A stretch of DNA of 64,000 nucleotides, taken from NCBI RefSeq assembly GCF_000378765.1, contig NZ_KB905342.1, forward strand, positions 248,001-312,000, given 5' to 3'. The notes under the pieces were generated by a model. It was not told the DNA's origin, ran no database searches, and saw only the letters and a program-made list of their open reading frames with translations. Positions within the stretch are counted from its first letter, which is position 1. Every line of letters starts with the position of its first letter. Of the stretch, positions 18,411 through 27,168 are shown in pieces. Both the position numbers and the translations under genes were made by a program. The stretch is from Psychroflexus tropicus DSM 15496. GTDB lineage: Bacteria > Bacteroidota > Bacteroidia > Flavobacteriales > Flavobacteriaceae.

Positions 18411-20018
18411 ATGAAGCAACTTATACCTTTTTTGCTGTTGATTTTGGCTCAATACACAGCTTTAGCTCAAGCAGACTATCCAAAATTGAATGAAATATCA
18501 AAGCGTCTACAGGCATTAGACAAAGACTCAAAAGCTAGCTTAACCACTCTTACCACCACTGTAGGTGGTGAAGAGGTTTATGCTTTAAAACTGGGAACTG
18601 GAGACCTTGACCAAAAACCTGCCATAGCCATAGTAGGGGGCGTTGAAGGTTATCATGTCCTTGGCGTAGAACTCGCTTTACAGATCTCTGAGCGGATAAT
18701 AAAAAATCATTCTGAAATTCTGGAAACGACCACCTTCTACGTGTTTCCAAATATGGCTCCAGACGCCTATGTTCAATACCACAGTAAGCTGAAGTATAAT
18801 CGAAGAGGAAACTCTGCTGATATTGATCATGATCGTGATGGAAAACTTAATGAAGATCCTTATGAGGATTTAAACAAAGACGGGTTTATCACTCAAATCC
18901 GTATCGAAAGTCCTTTGGGAACATACATGGCTCATCCAGACGATGCTAGGCTTATGATAGAAGCTGATACTTCCTCGGCCAATGCAAAGCGGTATATGCT
19001 CTATTCAGAAGGTATAGATAACGATAAGGATGGGAAGTATAACGAAGACTTATTGGAAGGAGTTGCTTTTAATAAAAGTCTCACCTACCAATTTCCAGCG
19101 TTTGAACCTCTGGCTGGAGATTATGCAGTTTCTCAAAAGGAAAGCAGAGCTTTATTAGATTATTTATTTCAGCAATGGAATATTTATGCATTTGTTAGCT
19201 TTGGACCTGCCAATAATTTATCTTCTCCACTTAAATACAATGCACAACAAGCTAAAAAAAGAATTGTAGCATCCCCGCTAGAACAAGATGTTGCTATCAA
19301 TAAAATGGTTTCAGACCTTTATAATGAAAGCATTTCACAGAAGGCTTTTATGCAGGATAATCAAGGTAGCGACGGAGACTTCTTTCAATGGGCTTATTTT
19401 CATTTTGGCAGATTAAGCTTTAGTACGCCTGGATGGTGGGTGCCAGAGGCTAAAAAAGATTCTACCTCAACATCTCCATTAGAGGAGACCAAAGCATCAA
19501 ATTTCTTAAAATGGGCGAAACAAGAAAATTTAAACGATGTATTTTTAGAATGGCAGCAAGTGAATCATCCAGACTTTGAAAATAAAACAGTAGAAGTAGG
19601 TGGAGTTAAACCATTTGTAATGGAAAATCCACCATTTTCTAAAGTGGATAGTATCGCCATTGAGCACACTGATTTCATTTTGAAATTGGCTAAGAATCAA
19701 CCCAAACTTGAATTCCATAACCTTAAAGTTGAACAACTGAAAGGTAATTTAAAGAGAGTTACGGTTGATCTGCTGAATAACGCCAACCTACCTACTCACT
19801 CTCAGCTTGGAGAACGATCACGCTGGCTACAGAAAATCAGAATAGAGTTGAATACTTCGAAGGAAAATATTTTAGCCGGCAACAAAATCGAGCTGGTTTC
19901 TAAAATGGATGCCTATGAAACGAAATCGTTTTCCTGGATAGTTAAAGAAAATGGTAAACTCACCTTGAAAGCTGGAGCTCCTCATTCGGGTTTTGCAGAA
20001 ATAATTATAAACTTATAA
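18411..20018 (+). CDS. M14 carboxypeptidase-like protein lacking the catalytic residues (pseudoenzyme)
   Basis: 535 residues with signal peptide (cleavage after ALAQ, about 20). It aligns along its length with the next gene (KPAIAIVGG against KPAMYIDGN; two DxDxDG-type calcium motifs, DHDRDGKLNED and DNDKDGKYNED), so it is an M14-fold protein. The zinc motif HxxE (HSNE in the paralogue) is EGYH (Glu79, His82): the two ligands are swapped. The third His (SYHNYGG in the paralogue) is SFGPANN, the NRDW arginine is NK, and the catalytic Glu (TNEL) region is STPGWW. Peptidase activity is therefore unlikely. It may bind peptides or regulate the active partner, which starts 3 bases after its stop. 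Confidence 0.85.
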   Translation: MKQLIPFLLLILAQYTALAQADYPKLNEISKRLQALDKDSKASLTTLTTTVGGEEVYALKLGTGDLDQKPAIAIVGGVEGYHVLGVELALQISERIIKNHSEILETTTFYVFPNMAPDAYVQYHSKLKYNRRGNSADIDHDRDGKLNEDPYEDLNKDGFITQIRIESPLGTYMAHPDDARLMIEADTSSANAKRYMLYSEGIDNDKDGKYNEDLLEGVAFNKSLTYQFPAFEPLAGDYAVSQKESRALLDYLFQQWNIYAFVSFGPANNLSSPLKYNAQQAKKRIVASPLEQDVAINKMVSDLYNESISQKAFMQDNQGSDGDFFQWAYFHFGRLSFSTPGWWVPEAKKDSTSTSPLEETKASNFLKWAKQENLNDVFLEWQQVNHPDFENKTVEVGGVKPFVMENPPFSKVDSIAIEHTDFILKLAKNQPKLEFHNLKVEQLKGNLKRVTVDLLNNANLPTHSQLGERSRWLQKIRIELNTSKENILAGNKIELVSKMDAYETKSFSWIVKENGKLTLKAGAPHSGFAEIIINL

Positions 20019-20021
20019 GTC

Positions 20022-21752
20022 ATGAAACATTTTAGATATACCTCCTTTATTTGTGCAGCTGTTCTATTACTTCTAAGTAGTGTAACTCAGGCACAGGAAA
20101 AATTCTTCAGAGCTATTGGAACGCCTCATCAGCCTAAAGTTGAAGCTAGCTGGAATCGATATAACACTTATGATGGTATCGTAGACCTAATGCAACAAAT
20201 TGCAGATGCTTATCCTAAGTTAACCCGTCTGGAGAGTATAGGGAAATCTGTAGAAAATCGTGACATTTATATGTTGACCGTTTCAGATTTTAATACAGGA
20301 AACCCAGATGAAAAACCAGCGATGTACATCGACGGGAATATTCATTCCAACGAAATACAAGGCGCTGAGTTTTCTCTATACACGGCCTGGTACCTCACAG
20401 AGATGTTTAATGAGCTAGATTTTATCAATCAGCTGCTAAAGGATAAAACGTTCTATATCGTTCCAACAATCAATCCGGATGCTAGAGACAATTACATGAA
20501 AGAGCCCAACACCCCTCATTCTCCTAGATCTGGAATGCTGGTCTTAGATAACGATGGAGACGGAAAAGCAGGAGAAGACGGGTATGATGATCTCAATGAG
20601 GATAATCATATCACTTATATGATAAGAAAATCTCCAACGGGTCAATACATAAAAGACCCTCAAGATAATAGAAGACTTATACAAGTAGCTGAAGAAGAAC
20701 AAGGCGAATATGAAATGCTGGGTTTTGAGGGGATAGATAGAGATGGAGACGGAAATGTAAACGAAGACGGTATAGGTTATTATGACCCCAATCGAGATTG
20801 GGGCTGGAAGTGGCAACCAGATTACGTCCAAAGAGGAGCTTATAAGTATCCTTTCAGCTTACCAGAAACCAGGGCTGTAGCAGATTTCGTATTGAAGCAC
20901 CCAAATATTGCAGGAGCTCAAAGCTATCATAATTATGGAGGTATGATTTTAAGGGGGCCAGGAGCAGAAGAAGATAAAGACACCTACAACAGGGAAGATG
21001 TTCGCATTTATGATGCTATTGCAAAGAAAGGAGAAGAAATGATACCTGGCTATAGATATCTCACGGTCTACAAAGATTTATATTCTGTTTTTGGAGGTGA
21101 ATTAGATTGGTTTTATGGGGGTAGAGGGATTTACACTTACACCAATGAGTTGATGGTGTCTTATTTGTATTTTCATAAAAATGAAGGCAGAGCAAACCAA
21201 GAAGAAGAATTAAAAGTAGATAAATACCTCACTTTTGGAGATGCTTTTGTGGATTGGAAAGAATATGATCATCCTCAGTATGGAAAAATTGAAATTGGAG
21301 GATTTAAGAAAAACTTCAGCCGTGCACATCCCGGGTTTTTACTGGAACAGGATGCTCATAGAAATATGGCTTTTACTATTTATCACGCGTATCAGACTCC
21401 AAAATTGAATATCCTAGATGTGTCAGAAAAAAGCTTAGGGAATGGTCTTAAGGAAATTACAGCTACCATTTATAACGAGCGCCTGATGCCTACTCATAGT
21501 AGTCAGGATCTTAAATTCAACATTGAAAGACCCGACTTAATCAGTATTTCAAACGCCAATGTTGTAGCAGGAATGGTTGTTGAGGACGAAGATTTCAATA
21601 AGGTTAATGAGCAGGTGGAAAACCCAGAAACTCTTCGTGTGTCTAATATTCCTGGAATGGAAACAGTTAAGGTAAGATGGATTGTATCTGGTGGAAGAAA
21701 TTATAAAATTGAAGTAGATTCTGCTAAAGGTGGTAAAGCTACATGGAAGTAA
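20022..21752 (+). CDS. Secreted M14 zinc carboxypeptidase (intact active site)
   Basis: 576-residue exported metallocarboxypeptidase with signal peptide (VTQA-Q, about 25). The active-site set is present: HSNE (His108, Glu111) as zinc ligands, the NPDAR substrate-binding segment near 155, NRDW (Asn/Arg) near 257, His in QSYHNYGG near 306, and the catalytic Glu in TYTNEL near 375. Two DxDxDG motifs (DNDGDGKAGED, DRDGDGNVNED) suggest bound calcium. A C-terminal beta-sandwich-like region follows (about 460-576). It probably removes C-terminal residues from peptides outside the cytoplasm. It is in tandem with a degenerate paralogue, most likely one operon. Confidence 0.9.
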   Translation: MKHFRYTSFICAAVLLLLSSVTQAQEKFFRAIGTPHQPKVEASWNRYNTYDGIVDLMQQIADAYPKLTRLESIGKSVENRDIYMLTVSDFNTGNPDEKPAMYIDGNIHSNEIQGAEFSLYTAWYLTEMFNELDFINQLLKDKTFYIVPTINPDARDNYMKEPNTPHSPRSGMLVLDNDGDGKAGEDGYDDLNEDNHITYMIRKSPTGQYIKDPQDNRRLIQVAEEEQGEYEMLGFEGIDRDGDGNVNEDGIGYYDPNRDWGWKWQPDYVQRGAYKYPFSLPETRAVADFVLKHPNIAGAQSYHNYGGMILRGPGAEEDKDTYNREDVRIYDAIAKKGEEMIPGYRYLTVYKDLYSVFGGELDWFYGGRGIYTYTNELMVSYLYFHKNEGRANQEEELKVDKYLTFGDAFVDWKEYDHPQYGKIEIGGFKKNFSRAHPGFLLEQDAHRNMAFTIYHAYQTPKLNILDVSEKSLGNGLKEITATIYNERLMPTHSSQDLKFNIERPDLISISNANVVAGMVVEDEDFNKVNEQVENPETLRVSNIPGMETVKVRWIVSGGRNYKIEVDSAKGGKATWK

Positions 21753-21821
21753 AATGCTAATCTAAACTTAAGGATATAGCCGTTACTTTTCTATGTATTA
21801 ACTTTAGATCAAAACATTTAT

Positions 21822-22355
21822 ATGAGCATTTCAAAACCGTTTAACCTTAACCAATGGATAGAACAAAACAGGGACTTATTAAAACCTCCTGTGGGCAACA
21901 AGAATTTATATAAGCATTCTGGAGATTATATAGTGATGATTGTTGGAGGTCCCAACGCACGAAAAGACTATCATTATAATGAGACTGAAGAGTTGTTCTT
22001 TCAACTGGAAGGAGAAATTGAAGTTCACATTCAAGAAGAGGGCGAGAAAAAAACAATGGCTCTAGGTCCAGGTGATATGTATTTACACCCTGCAAAAGTT
22101 CCACACTCTCCAGTTAGGAAAAATGGATCTATAGGTCTTGTTGTTGAAAGGAAACGGCAGAACTTAGAAGGAAAAGATGGCTTATTATGGTATTGTGATC
22201 ACTGTAATCATAAATTACATGAAGTCTACTTTCCACTAAACGATATAGAAAAAGATTTTTTAAAGCATTTTAAAACTTTTTACAACAGCAAAGAACTGAG
22301 AACTTGCAAAAACTGTGGTGAAATTATGCCTGTTGATGAACGTTTCACAGCTTAA
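21822..22355 (+). CDS. nbaC: 3-hydroxyanthranilate 3,4-dioxygenase
   Basis: 177 residues. This cupin opens the ring of 3-hydroxyanthranilate in the kynurenine route of tryptophan breakdown (or quinolinate/NAD synthesis). The iron ligands fall at the family positions: His51, Glu57 and His95. The C-terminus carries two CxxC pairs (Cys125/Cys128 and Cys162/Cys165), the rubredoxin-like second iron site found in bacterial and fungal enzymes. It is followed 56 bp later by an aldehyde dehydrogenase that could act downstream. A near-consensus box (TAACTTTA) lies about 20 bp before the ATG. Confidence 0.95.
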   Translation: MSISKPFNLNQWIEQNRDLLKPPVGNKNLYKHSGDYIVMIVGGPNARKDYHYNETEELFFQLEGEIEVHIQEEGEKKTMALGPGDMYLHPAKVPHSPVRKNGSIGLVVERKRQNLEGKDGLLWYCDHCNHKLHEVYFPLNDIEKDFLKHFKTFYNSKELRTCKNCGEIMPVDERFTA

Positions 22356-22411
22356 TTATTGGACTGACTTAATTTTACTAAATTCGTTCAAAATCAAGAA
22401 AAATAAAATTT

Positions 22412-23965
22412 ATGAGTGATATTTCTAAAGAATTCGGAATAGATAAAGCTTTAAAAGAGCTAGACATTGAATTTGAAAACAAAGGTACTTCTGTTGGTGA
22501 ACATTTTTTTGCAGACGGGGATTGGATTGAATCTTATTCTCCTGTAGATGGGGCTTTAATTGGAAAAGTAAAAGCGACAACTCAAAAAAATTATGATAAA
22601 GTAGCCAGTACTGCTCACGAGGGGTTTAAAGAATGGCGTACATGGCCAGCACCAGCTAGAGGCGAAGTGGTACGACAGTTCAATGATGAATTGAGAAGAC
22701 TTAAAGCTCCGCTTGGTAAACTTGTTTCTTATGAGATGGGAAAATCCTATCAGGAAGGTCTAGGTGAGGTCCAAGAAATGATAGACATATGTGATTTTGC
22801 GGTTGGTTTATCTAGACAACTTCACGGTTTAACTATGCATTCTGAACGTCCCGGACATCGCATGTATGAGCAGTGGCATCCCCTTGGAGTTGTTGGTATT
22901 ATCTCTGCCTTTAATTTCCCTGTAGCCGTGTGGTCCTGGAATACAGCATTAGCTTGGGTCTGTGGAGATGCCTGTATCTGGAAAGGATCAGAAAAAACTC
23001 CACTTACTTCTGTGGCTTGTCAAAAAATAGCTGCCAGAGTTTTTGCTGAAAATAAAGTACCAGAAGGAATTTCGTCGTTGATTACAGGAGACTACAAAGT
23101 TGGTGAATACATGACACAAGACAAACGTGTTCCGTTAATCTCTGCCACTGGATCCATTAGAATGGGTAAAATTGTTGCGCAAGAAGTCGCCAAAAGACTC
23201 GGTAAATCTTTGCTAGAATTAGGGGGAAATAATGCGATAATTGTGACACCAGATGCTGATATCAAAAACACGGTCATCGGAGCTGTGTTTGGAGCTGTGG
23301 GAACATGCGGACAACGCTGCACCTCTACTCGTAGAATAATCATACACGAGTCTATATATGATAAAGTAAAAGATGCCATTGTAGATGCTTACCAGCAAAT
23401 TCGTATTGGAAATCCTTTGGATGAAAATAATCACGTAGGGCCACTCATCGACCAGGATGCAGTAAAGAATTATTTACATGCCTTAGAAGAAGTGAAGAAA
23501 GAAGGCGGAACAATTTTGGTAGAAGGTGGTGTTTTGGAAGGTGAAGGCTATGAAAGCGGATGCTATGTAAAACCTGCTATTGCAGAAGCAGAAAACCATT
23601 TTGATATCGTCCAGCATGAAACCTTTGCGCCAGTTCTTTACATCATGAAATATTCTGGGGAAGTAGATAACGCCTTAGAACTTCAAAACGGTGTGGTACA
23701 GGGACTGTCTTCCGCGATTATGACCAATAATTTAAGAGAGGCAGAACGATTCCTCTCTGCTGAGGGTTCAGACTGTGGAATTGCCAATGTTAATATTGGT
23801 ACATCCGGTGCAGAAATTGGAGGAGCCTTTGGAGGTGAAAAAGAAACAGGAGGAGGAAGAGAATCTGGTTCAGATGCCTGGAAAGTGTATATGAGAAGAC
23901 AAACAAATACAATCAATTATACCAAAGACCTTCCTTTAGCTCAGGGTATAAAATTCGATTTATAA
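22412..23965 (+). CDS. ALDH7-type aldehyde dehydrogenase
   Basis: 517-residue NAD(P)-dependent aldehyde dehydrogenase. Glu269 (LLELGGNNA) and the nucleophile Cys303 (GTCGQRCTSTRR) are in place, with SAFNFPVAVWSWN and KGSEKTPL in the cofactor site. The GQRCTSTRR and N-terminal FFADGDWIESYSPVDG features fit the ALDH7/antiquitin group (alpha-aminoadipate semialdehyde or piperideine-6-carboxylate dehydrogenase) better than the 2-aminomuconate semialdehyde group. Lysine degradation is thus the family-based guess, whereas the neighbouring 3-hydroxyanthranilate dioxygenase suggests a kynurenine role. A terminator follows. Confidence 0.88.
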   Translation: MSDISKEFGIDKALKELDIEFENKGTSVGEHFFADGDWIESYSPVDGALIGKVKATTQKNYDKVASTAHEGFKEWRTWPAPARGEVVRQFNDELRRLKAPLGKLVSYEMGKSYQEGLGEVQEMIDICDFAVGLSRQLHGLTMHSERPGHRMYEQWHPLGVVGIISAFNFPVAVWSWNTALAWVCGDACIWKGSEKTPLTSVACQKIAARVFAENKVPEGISSLITGDYKVGEYMTQDKRVPLISATGSIRMGKIVAQEVAKRLGKSLLELGGNNAIIVTPDADIKNTVIGAVFGAVGTCGQRCTSTRRIIIHESIYDKVKDAIVDAYQQIRIGNPLDENNHVGPLIDQDAVKNYLHALEEVKKEGGTILVEGGVLEGEGYESGCYVKPAIAEAENHFDIVQHETFAPVLYIMKYSGEVDNALELQNGVVQGLSSAIMTNNLREAERFLSAEGSDCGIANVNIGTSGAEIGGAFGGEKETGGGRESGSDAWKVYMRRQTNTINYTKDLPLAQGIKFDL

Positions 23966-23975
23966 AGTCCACAAG

Positions 23976-24018
23976 CAAACTCACAAGAGGAGCCTAACTA
24001 CCTTTTGTGAGTTTGTTT
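23976..24018 (+). terminator. Rho-independent terminator after the aldehyde dehydrogenase gene
   Basis: A 15-bp stem (23976-23990 with 24001-24015, one G-U pair) with a 10-nt loop is followed by a short T-rich stretch. It lies 10 bases past the stop codon. Confidence 0.8.
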
Positions 24019-24145
24019 AATACTAAAACCATAAGGCTTAAACAAAACTCTATACATTGTTTGTAAAGGAAGAATTTTGTGTTTTAAAACTTGTTTGGCT
24101 TTTGGTAGCATCAAAAAAACAACTTAATTTGCAATTATATGTACA

Positions 24146-24176
24146 CCTATTTTGAAAGTCAAACTTTCAAAATAGG
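24146..24176 (+). promoter_or_regulatory. Perfect 14-bp inverted repeat upstream of fabH
   Basis: 24146-24159 is perfectly complementary to 24163-24176 around a 3-nt centre (CAA). No T tract follows, so it is not a simple terminator. It ends 17 bases before the fabH ATG. A TA-TT-TTG box (24148-24154, one T short of TAnnTTTG) lies inside the left arm, so the repeat could be an operator over the promoter, or a stem in the fabH leader. Confidence 0.55.
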
Positions 24177-24193
24177 ACTATAATATCGATTAT

Positions 24194-25189
24194 ATGAGTG
24201 ATATAAAGGCGGCGATTACTGCAGTTGGCGGTTATGTGCCTGACTATGTTTTAAGCAATCAAGTTCTTGAAACTATGGTAGACACCAATGATGAGTGGAT
24301 CACAGCCAGGACAGGAATCAAAGAGAGACGTCTTTTGAAAGAACCAGGCCTTGGATCTTCTTATTTAGGTATTAAAGCCTGCGAAGATTTATTCAATAAA
24401 ACATCAGTAAAACCAGAACAAATAGACTTAGTGGTTTTTGCAACTGCAACCCCAGATATGCCCGTAGCCTCATCTGCGGCCTATCTTGCTACTGAGATTG
24501 GAGCAGTAAATGCTTTTTCATTTGATCTACAATCGGCCTGTTCAAGTTTCCTCTACGGGATGTCAATGGCTTCTTCTTATATAGAATCTGGTAAGTACGA
24601 AAATGTTTTATTGGTTGGTGCAGACAAAATGTCTTCTATTATAGATTATACAGACCGAAGTACCTGTATTATTTTTGGTGATGGAGGCGGTGCTGTTTTA
24701 TTTTCACCAAATCAAGAAGGACTCGGTTTGCAGGATGAAATTTTAAAAACTGATGGAACTGGTAGACAATTTCTAAAAATTGATGCAGGAGGTTCTCAAT
24801 TACCAGCATCTGAAGAAACTGTAAAAAATAAACAACATTTTGTGTTTCAAGATGGTAAGACTGTGTTTAAGTTTGCAGTATCCAATATGGCAGGAGTAAG
24901 TGAAGAAATAATGCAAAAGAATAATCTTACAGGAAAAGATGTTGATTGGCTTGTAGCGCATCAGGCTAACAAGCGAATTATCGATGCGACCTATAAGCGT
25001 ATGAATTTGGATTCAGAAAAAGTACTGATGAATATTCACCGTTACGGAAATACCACTTCCGCAACATTACCTTTATTATTAAGCGATTACGAAAAACAAC
25101 TAAAAAAAGGAGATAATCTTATTTTTGCTGCTTTTGGTGGTGGATTCTCTTGGGGATCTATTTATCTGAAATGGGCTTATAATTCTTAA
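24194..25189 (+). CDS. fabH: Beta-ketoacyl-ACP synthase III
   Basis: 331-residue condensing enzyme that starts fatty acid synthesis by joining an acyl-CoA primer to malonyl-ACP. The catalytic triad is Cys116 (LQSACSSFLYG), His256 (VAHQANKRI) and Asn286 (HRYGNTTSA). The GGGFSWGS motif near the C-terminus is typical. It is upstream of accB and accC in the same direction (21-bp gap to accB), so primer condensation and malonyl-CoA supply are likely co-regulated. The rpmF and DUF177 genes that often precede this cluster are not here. Confidence 0.96.
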   Translation: MSDIKAAITAVGGYVPDYVLSNQVLETMVDTNDEWITARTGIKERRLLKEPGLGSSYLGIKACEDLFNKTSVKPEQIDLVVFATATPDMPVASSAAYLATEIGAVNAFSFDLQSACSSFLYGMSMASSYIESGKYENVLLVGADKMSSIIDYTDRSTCIIFGDGGGAVLFSPNQEGLGLQDEILKTDGTGRQFLKIDAGGSQLPASEETVKNKQHFVFQDGKTVFKFAVSNMAGVSEEIMQKNNLTGKDVDWLVAHQANKRIIDATYKRMNLDSEKVLMNIHRYGNTTSATLPLLLSDYEKQLKKGDNLIFAAFGGGFSWGSIYLKWAYNS

Positions 25190-25210
25190 CCTCCTTAAAA
25201 ACAAAACATT

Positions 25211-25705
25211 ATGGATTTAAAGGAAATTCAAAACTTAATTAAGTTTGTTGCTAAATCTGGGGCAAGTGAAGTAAAACTTGAAATGGACGATGTCAAAATC
25301 ACCATCAAAACCGGTAGTGAAGATGATGGAAAAACTTATGTTCAACAAGTACCTATGAACATGCCTCAACAACAAATGCAGCAAGCTCCAGTTCAAAGCC
25401 AGCCCGCTCAACAGCCTGCTACACAAGAAGAAAATTCTGCTCCAAAAACTAATGAGGATAGCAAATATGTGACCATCAAGTCACCTATTATTGGAACCTT
25501 TTATAGAAAACCTTCCCCAGACAAAAAAGCTTTTGTGGAAGTTGGTAGTGAGGTGAAAGAAGGTGATGTTCTATGTACGATTGAAGCAATGAAACTATTC
25601 AATGAAATAGAGAGTGAAGTCTCTGGGAAAATTGTAAAAGTATTGGTAGATGACTCCTCACCAGTGGAGTTCGACCAGCCTCTTTTCTTAGTGGATCCTT
25701 CTTAA
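25211..25705 (+). CDS. accB: Biotin carboxyl carrier protein of acetyl-CoA carboxylase
   Basis: 164 residues. The N-terminal ~45 residues are the family's conserved segment (DLKEIQNLIKFVAKSGASEVKLEMDDVKI), followed by a Q/P/A-rich flexible linker (about 55-85) and the biotinyl domain. The biotin-accepting lysine is in IEAMKLFNEIE (about Lys127). It carries carboxybiotin between AccC and the carboxyltransferase, whose subunits are not in this window. It lies 44 bp upstream of accC. Confidence 0.96.
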   Translation: MDLKEIQNLIKFVAKSGASEVKLEMDDVKITIKTGSEDDGKTYVQQVPMNMPQQQMQQAPVQSQPAQQPATQEENSAPKTNEDSKYVTIKSPIIGTFYRKPSPDKKAFVEVGSEVKEGDVLCTIEAMKLFNEIESEVSGKIVKVLVDDSSPVEFDQPLFLVDPS

Positions 25706-25749
25706 ACATCTATTTACTTTAGATGTTTCTTTAACTTAAATAAACAACC

Positions 25750-27114
25750 ATGTTTAAAAAAATTCTAATCGCCAACCGCGGAGAAATTGCATTACGAATT
25801 ATTCGTACATGTAAAGAAATGGGAATAAAAACTGTTGCGGTTTATTCTACGGCAGATAAGGAAAGCCTTCATGTAAGATTTGCAGATGAAGCTGTTTGTA
25901 TTGGTCCCGCACAGAGTAGCGAATCCTATCTTAAAATTCCGAACATAATTTCTGCAGCAGAAATAACAAATGCAGACGCTATCCATCCAGGATATGGATT
26001 CCTCTCTGAAAATGCTGCCTTTTCTAAAATTTGCGAAGAGCATGACATTAAATTTATTGGAGCCAGGCCAGAAATGATCGACAGAATGGGAGATAAGGCA
26101 AGTGCTAAAGCTACTATGAAAGCAGCTGGAGTTCCTTGTGTTCCAGGATCTGAAGGTATTTTGAAGGATTTTGAAGAATGCAAAAAGACAGCCAAAAAAA
26201 TCGGATATCCGGTCATGCTTAAAGCTACAGCTGGTGGAGGCGGTAAAGGTATGCGTGCTGTAAATAGTGAAGACAAGCTGGAAGGCGCTTGGGAGTCTGC
26301 CAGGCAAGAAGCAAAAGCAGGGTTTGGAAATGACGACATGTACATGGAAAAGCTCATAGAAGAGCCCCGCCATATTGAGATACAAATCGTTGGTGACCAA
26401 ACTGGAAAAGCATGTCACCTTTCTGAAAGAGACTGCTCAATCCAGAGAAGACATCAGAAACTTACCGAGGAGGTTCCTTCTCCGTTTATGACAGATGAGC
26501 TTCGTGAAAAGATGGGTAATGCCGCAGTAAAAGCAGCTGAATATATCAAATATGAAGGTGCTGGTACTATTGAATTCTTAGTCGATAAGCACAGAAACTT
26601 CTATTTTATGGAAATGAATACTCGAATTCAGGTCGAGCACCCTATTACAGATGAAGTGGTAGATCATGACTTGATTAGAGAACAGATTTTAGTAGCCGCA
26701 GGTGTCCCTATTTCCGGAAAGAACTACTATCCAAAATTACATTCTATTGAGTGTAGAATCAATGCGGAAGATCCTTTTAATAATTTCAGGCCTTCACCTG
26801 GCAGAATTGAAACCTTACACTTACCGGGCGGGCATGGTATTCGCGTAGACACCCATGTCTATAGTGGATATATCATTCCTCCTAATTATGATTCTATGAT
26901 TGCTAAATTAATCGCTACTGCTCAAACGAGAGAAGAAGCTATCAATAAAATGAGGAGAGCTTTAAGTGAATTTGTGATTGAAGGCATCAAAACTACTATT
27001 CCTTTCCATGCGCAACTCATGGAGCATCCAGATTATATGGAAGGAAATTACACTACAAAGTTCATGGAGGATTTTGTATTAGAAGATATCATTGATGAAG
27101 AAGACGAAGATTAA
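25750..27114 (+). CDS. accC: Biotin carboxylase subunit of acetyl-CoA carboxylase
   Basis: 454 residues, the normal size. This ATP-grasp enzyme carboxylates biotin on AccB using bicarbonate and ATP. The N-terminal biotin carboxylase domain ([16 protein letters not shown]), the glycine-rich ATP loop GGGGKGMR (about 164-171), and [18 protein letters not shown] (about 283-300) are intact. A short acidic tail (IIDEEDED) ends the protein. A strong bidirectional terminator separates it from convergent hemF. Confidence 0.97.
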   Translation: MFKKILIANRGEIALRIIRTCKEMGIKTVAVYSTADKESLHVRFADEAVCIGPAQSSESYLKIPNIISAAEITNADAIHPGYGFLSENAAFSKICEEHDIKFIGARPEMIDRMGDKASAKATMKAAGVPCVPGSEGILKDFEECKKTAKKIGYPVMLKATAGGGGKGMRAVNSEDKLEGAWESARQEAKAGFGNDDMYMEKLIEEPRHIEIQIVGDQTGKACHLSERDCSIQRRHQKLTEEVPSPFMTDELREKMGNAAVKAAEYIKYEGAGTIEFLVDKHRNFYFMEMNTRIQVEHPITDEVVDHDLIREQILVAAGVPISGKNYYPKLHSIECRINAEDPFNNFRPSPGRIETLHLPGGHGIRVDTHVYSGYIIPPNYDSMIAKLIATAQTREEAINKMRRALSEFVIEGIKTTIPFHAQLMEHPDYMEGNYTTKFMEDFVLEDIIDEEDED

Positions 27115-27135
27115 AACAAATGCTTTTTTATAAAA

Positions 27136-27167
27136 CAAAAATGGCTGCCTTAAAGCAGCCATTTTTG
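27136..27167. terminator. Bidirectional terminator between accC and hemF
   Basis: A 12-bp stem (27137-27148 with 27155-27166) with a 6-nt loop has A and T runs at the two edges, so it can end both the rightward accBC transcript and the leftward hemF transcript. It begins just past the hemF stop at 27169. Confidence 0.9.
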
Positions 27168-27168
27168 T

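Noticed and set aside
23966-24193. Possible small RNA or attachment site in the ALDH-fabH gap
   Set aside because: The first hairpin is a normal terminator and the second is treated as a regulatory palindrome; I see no integrase, tRNA end or direct repeat.
25792-26418. Long open frames on the minus strand opposite accC
   Set aside because: Composition is Cys/Ser/Phe-rich without domain pattern; they are mirror frames of a highly conserved gene.
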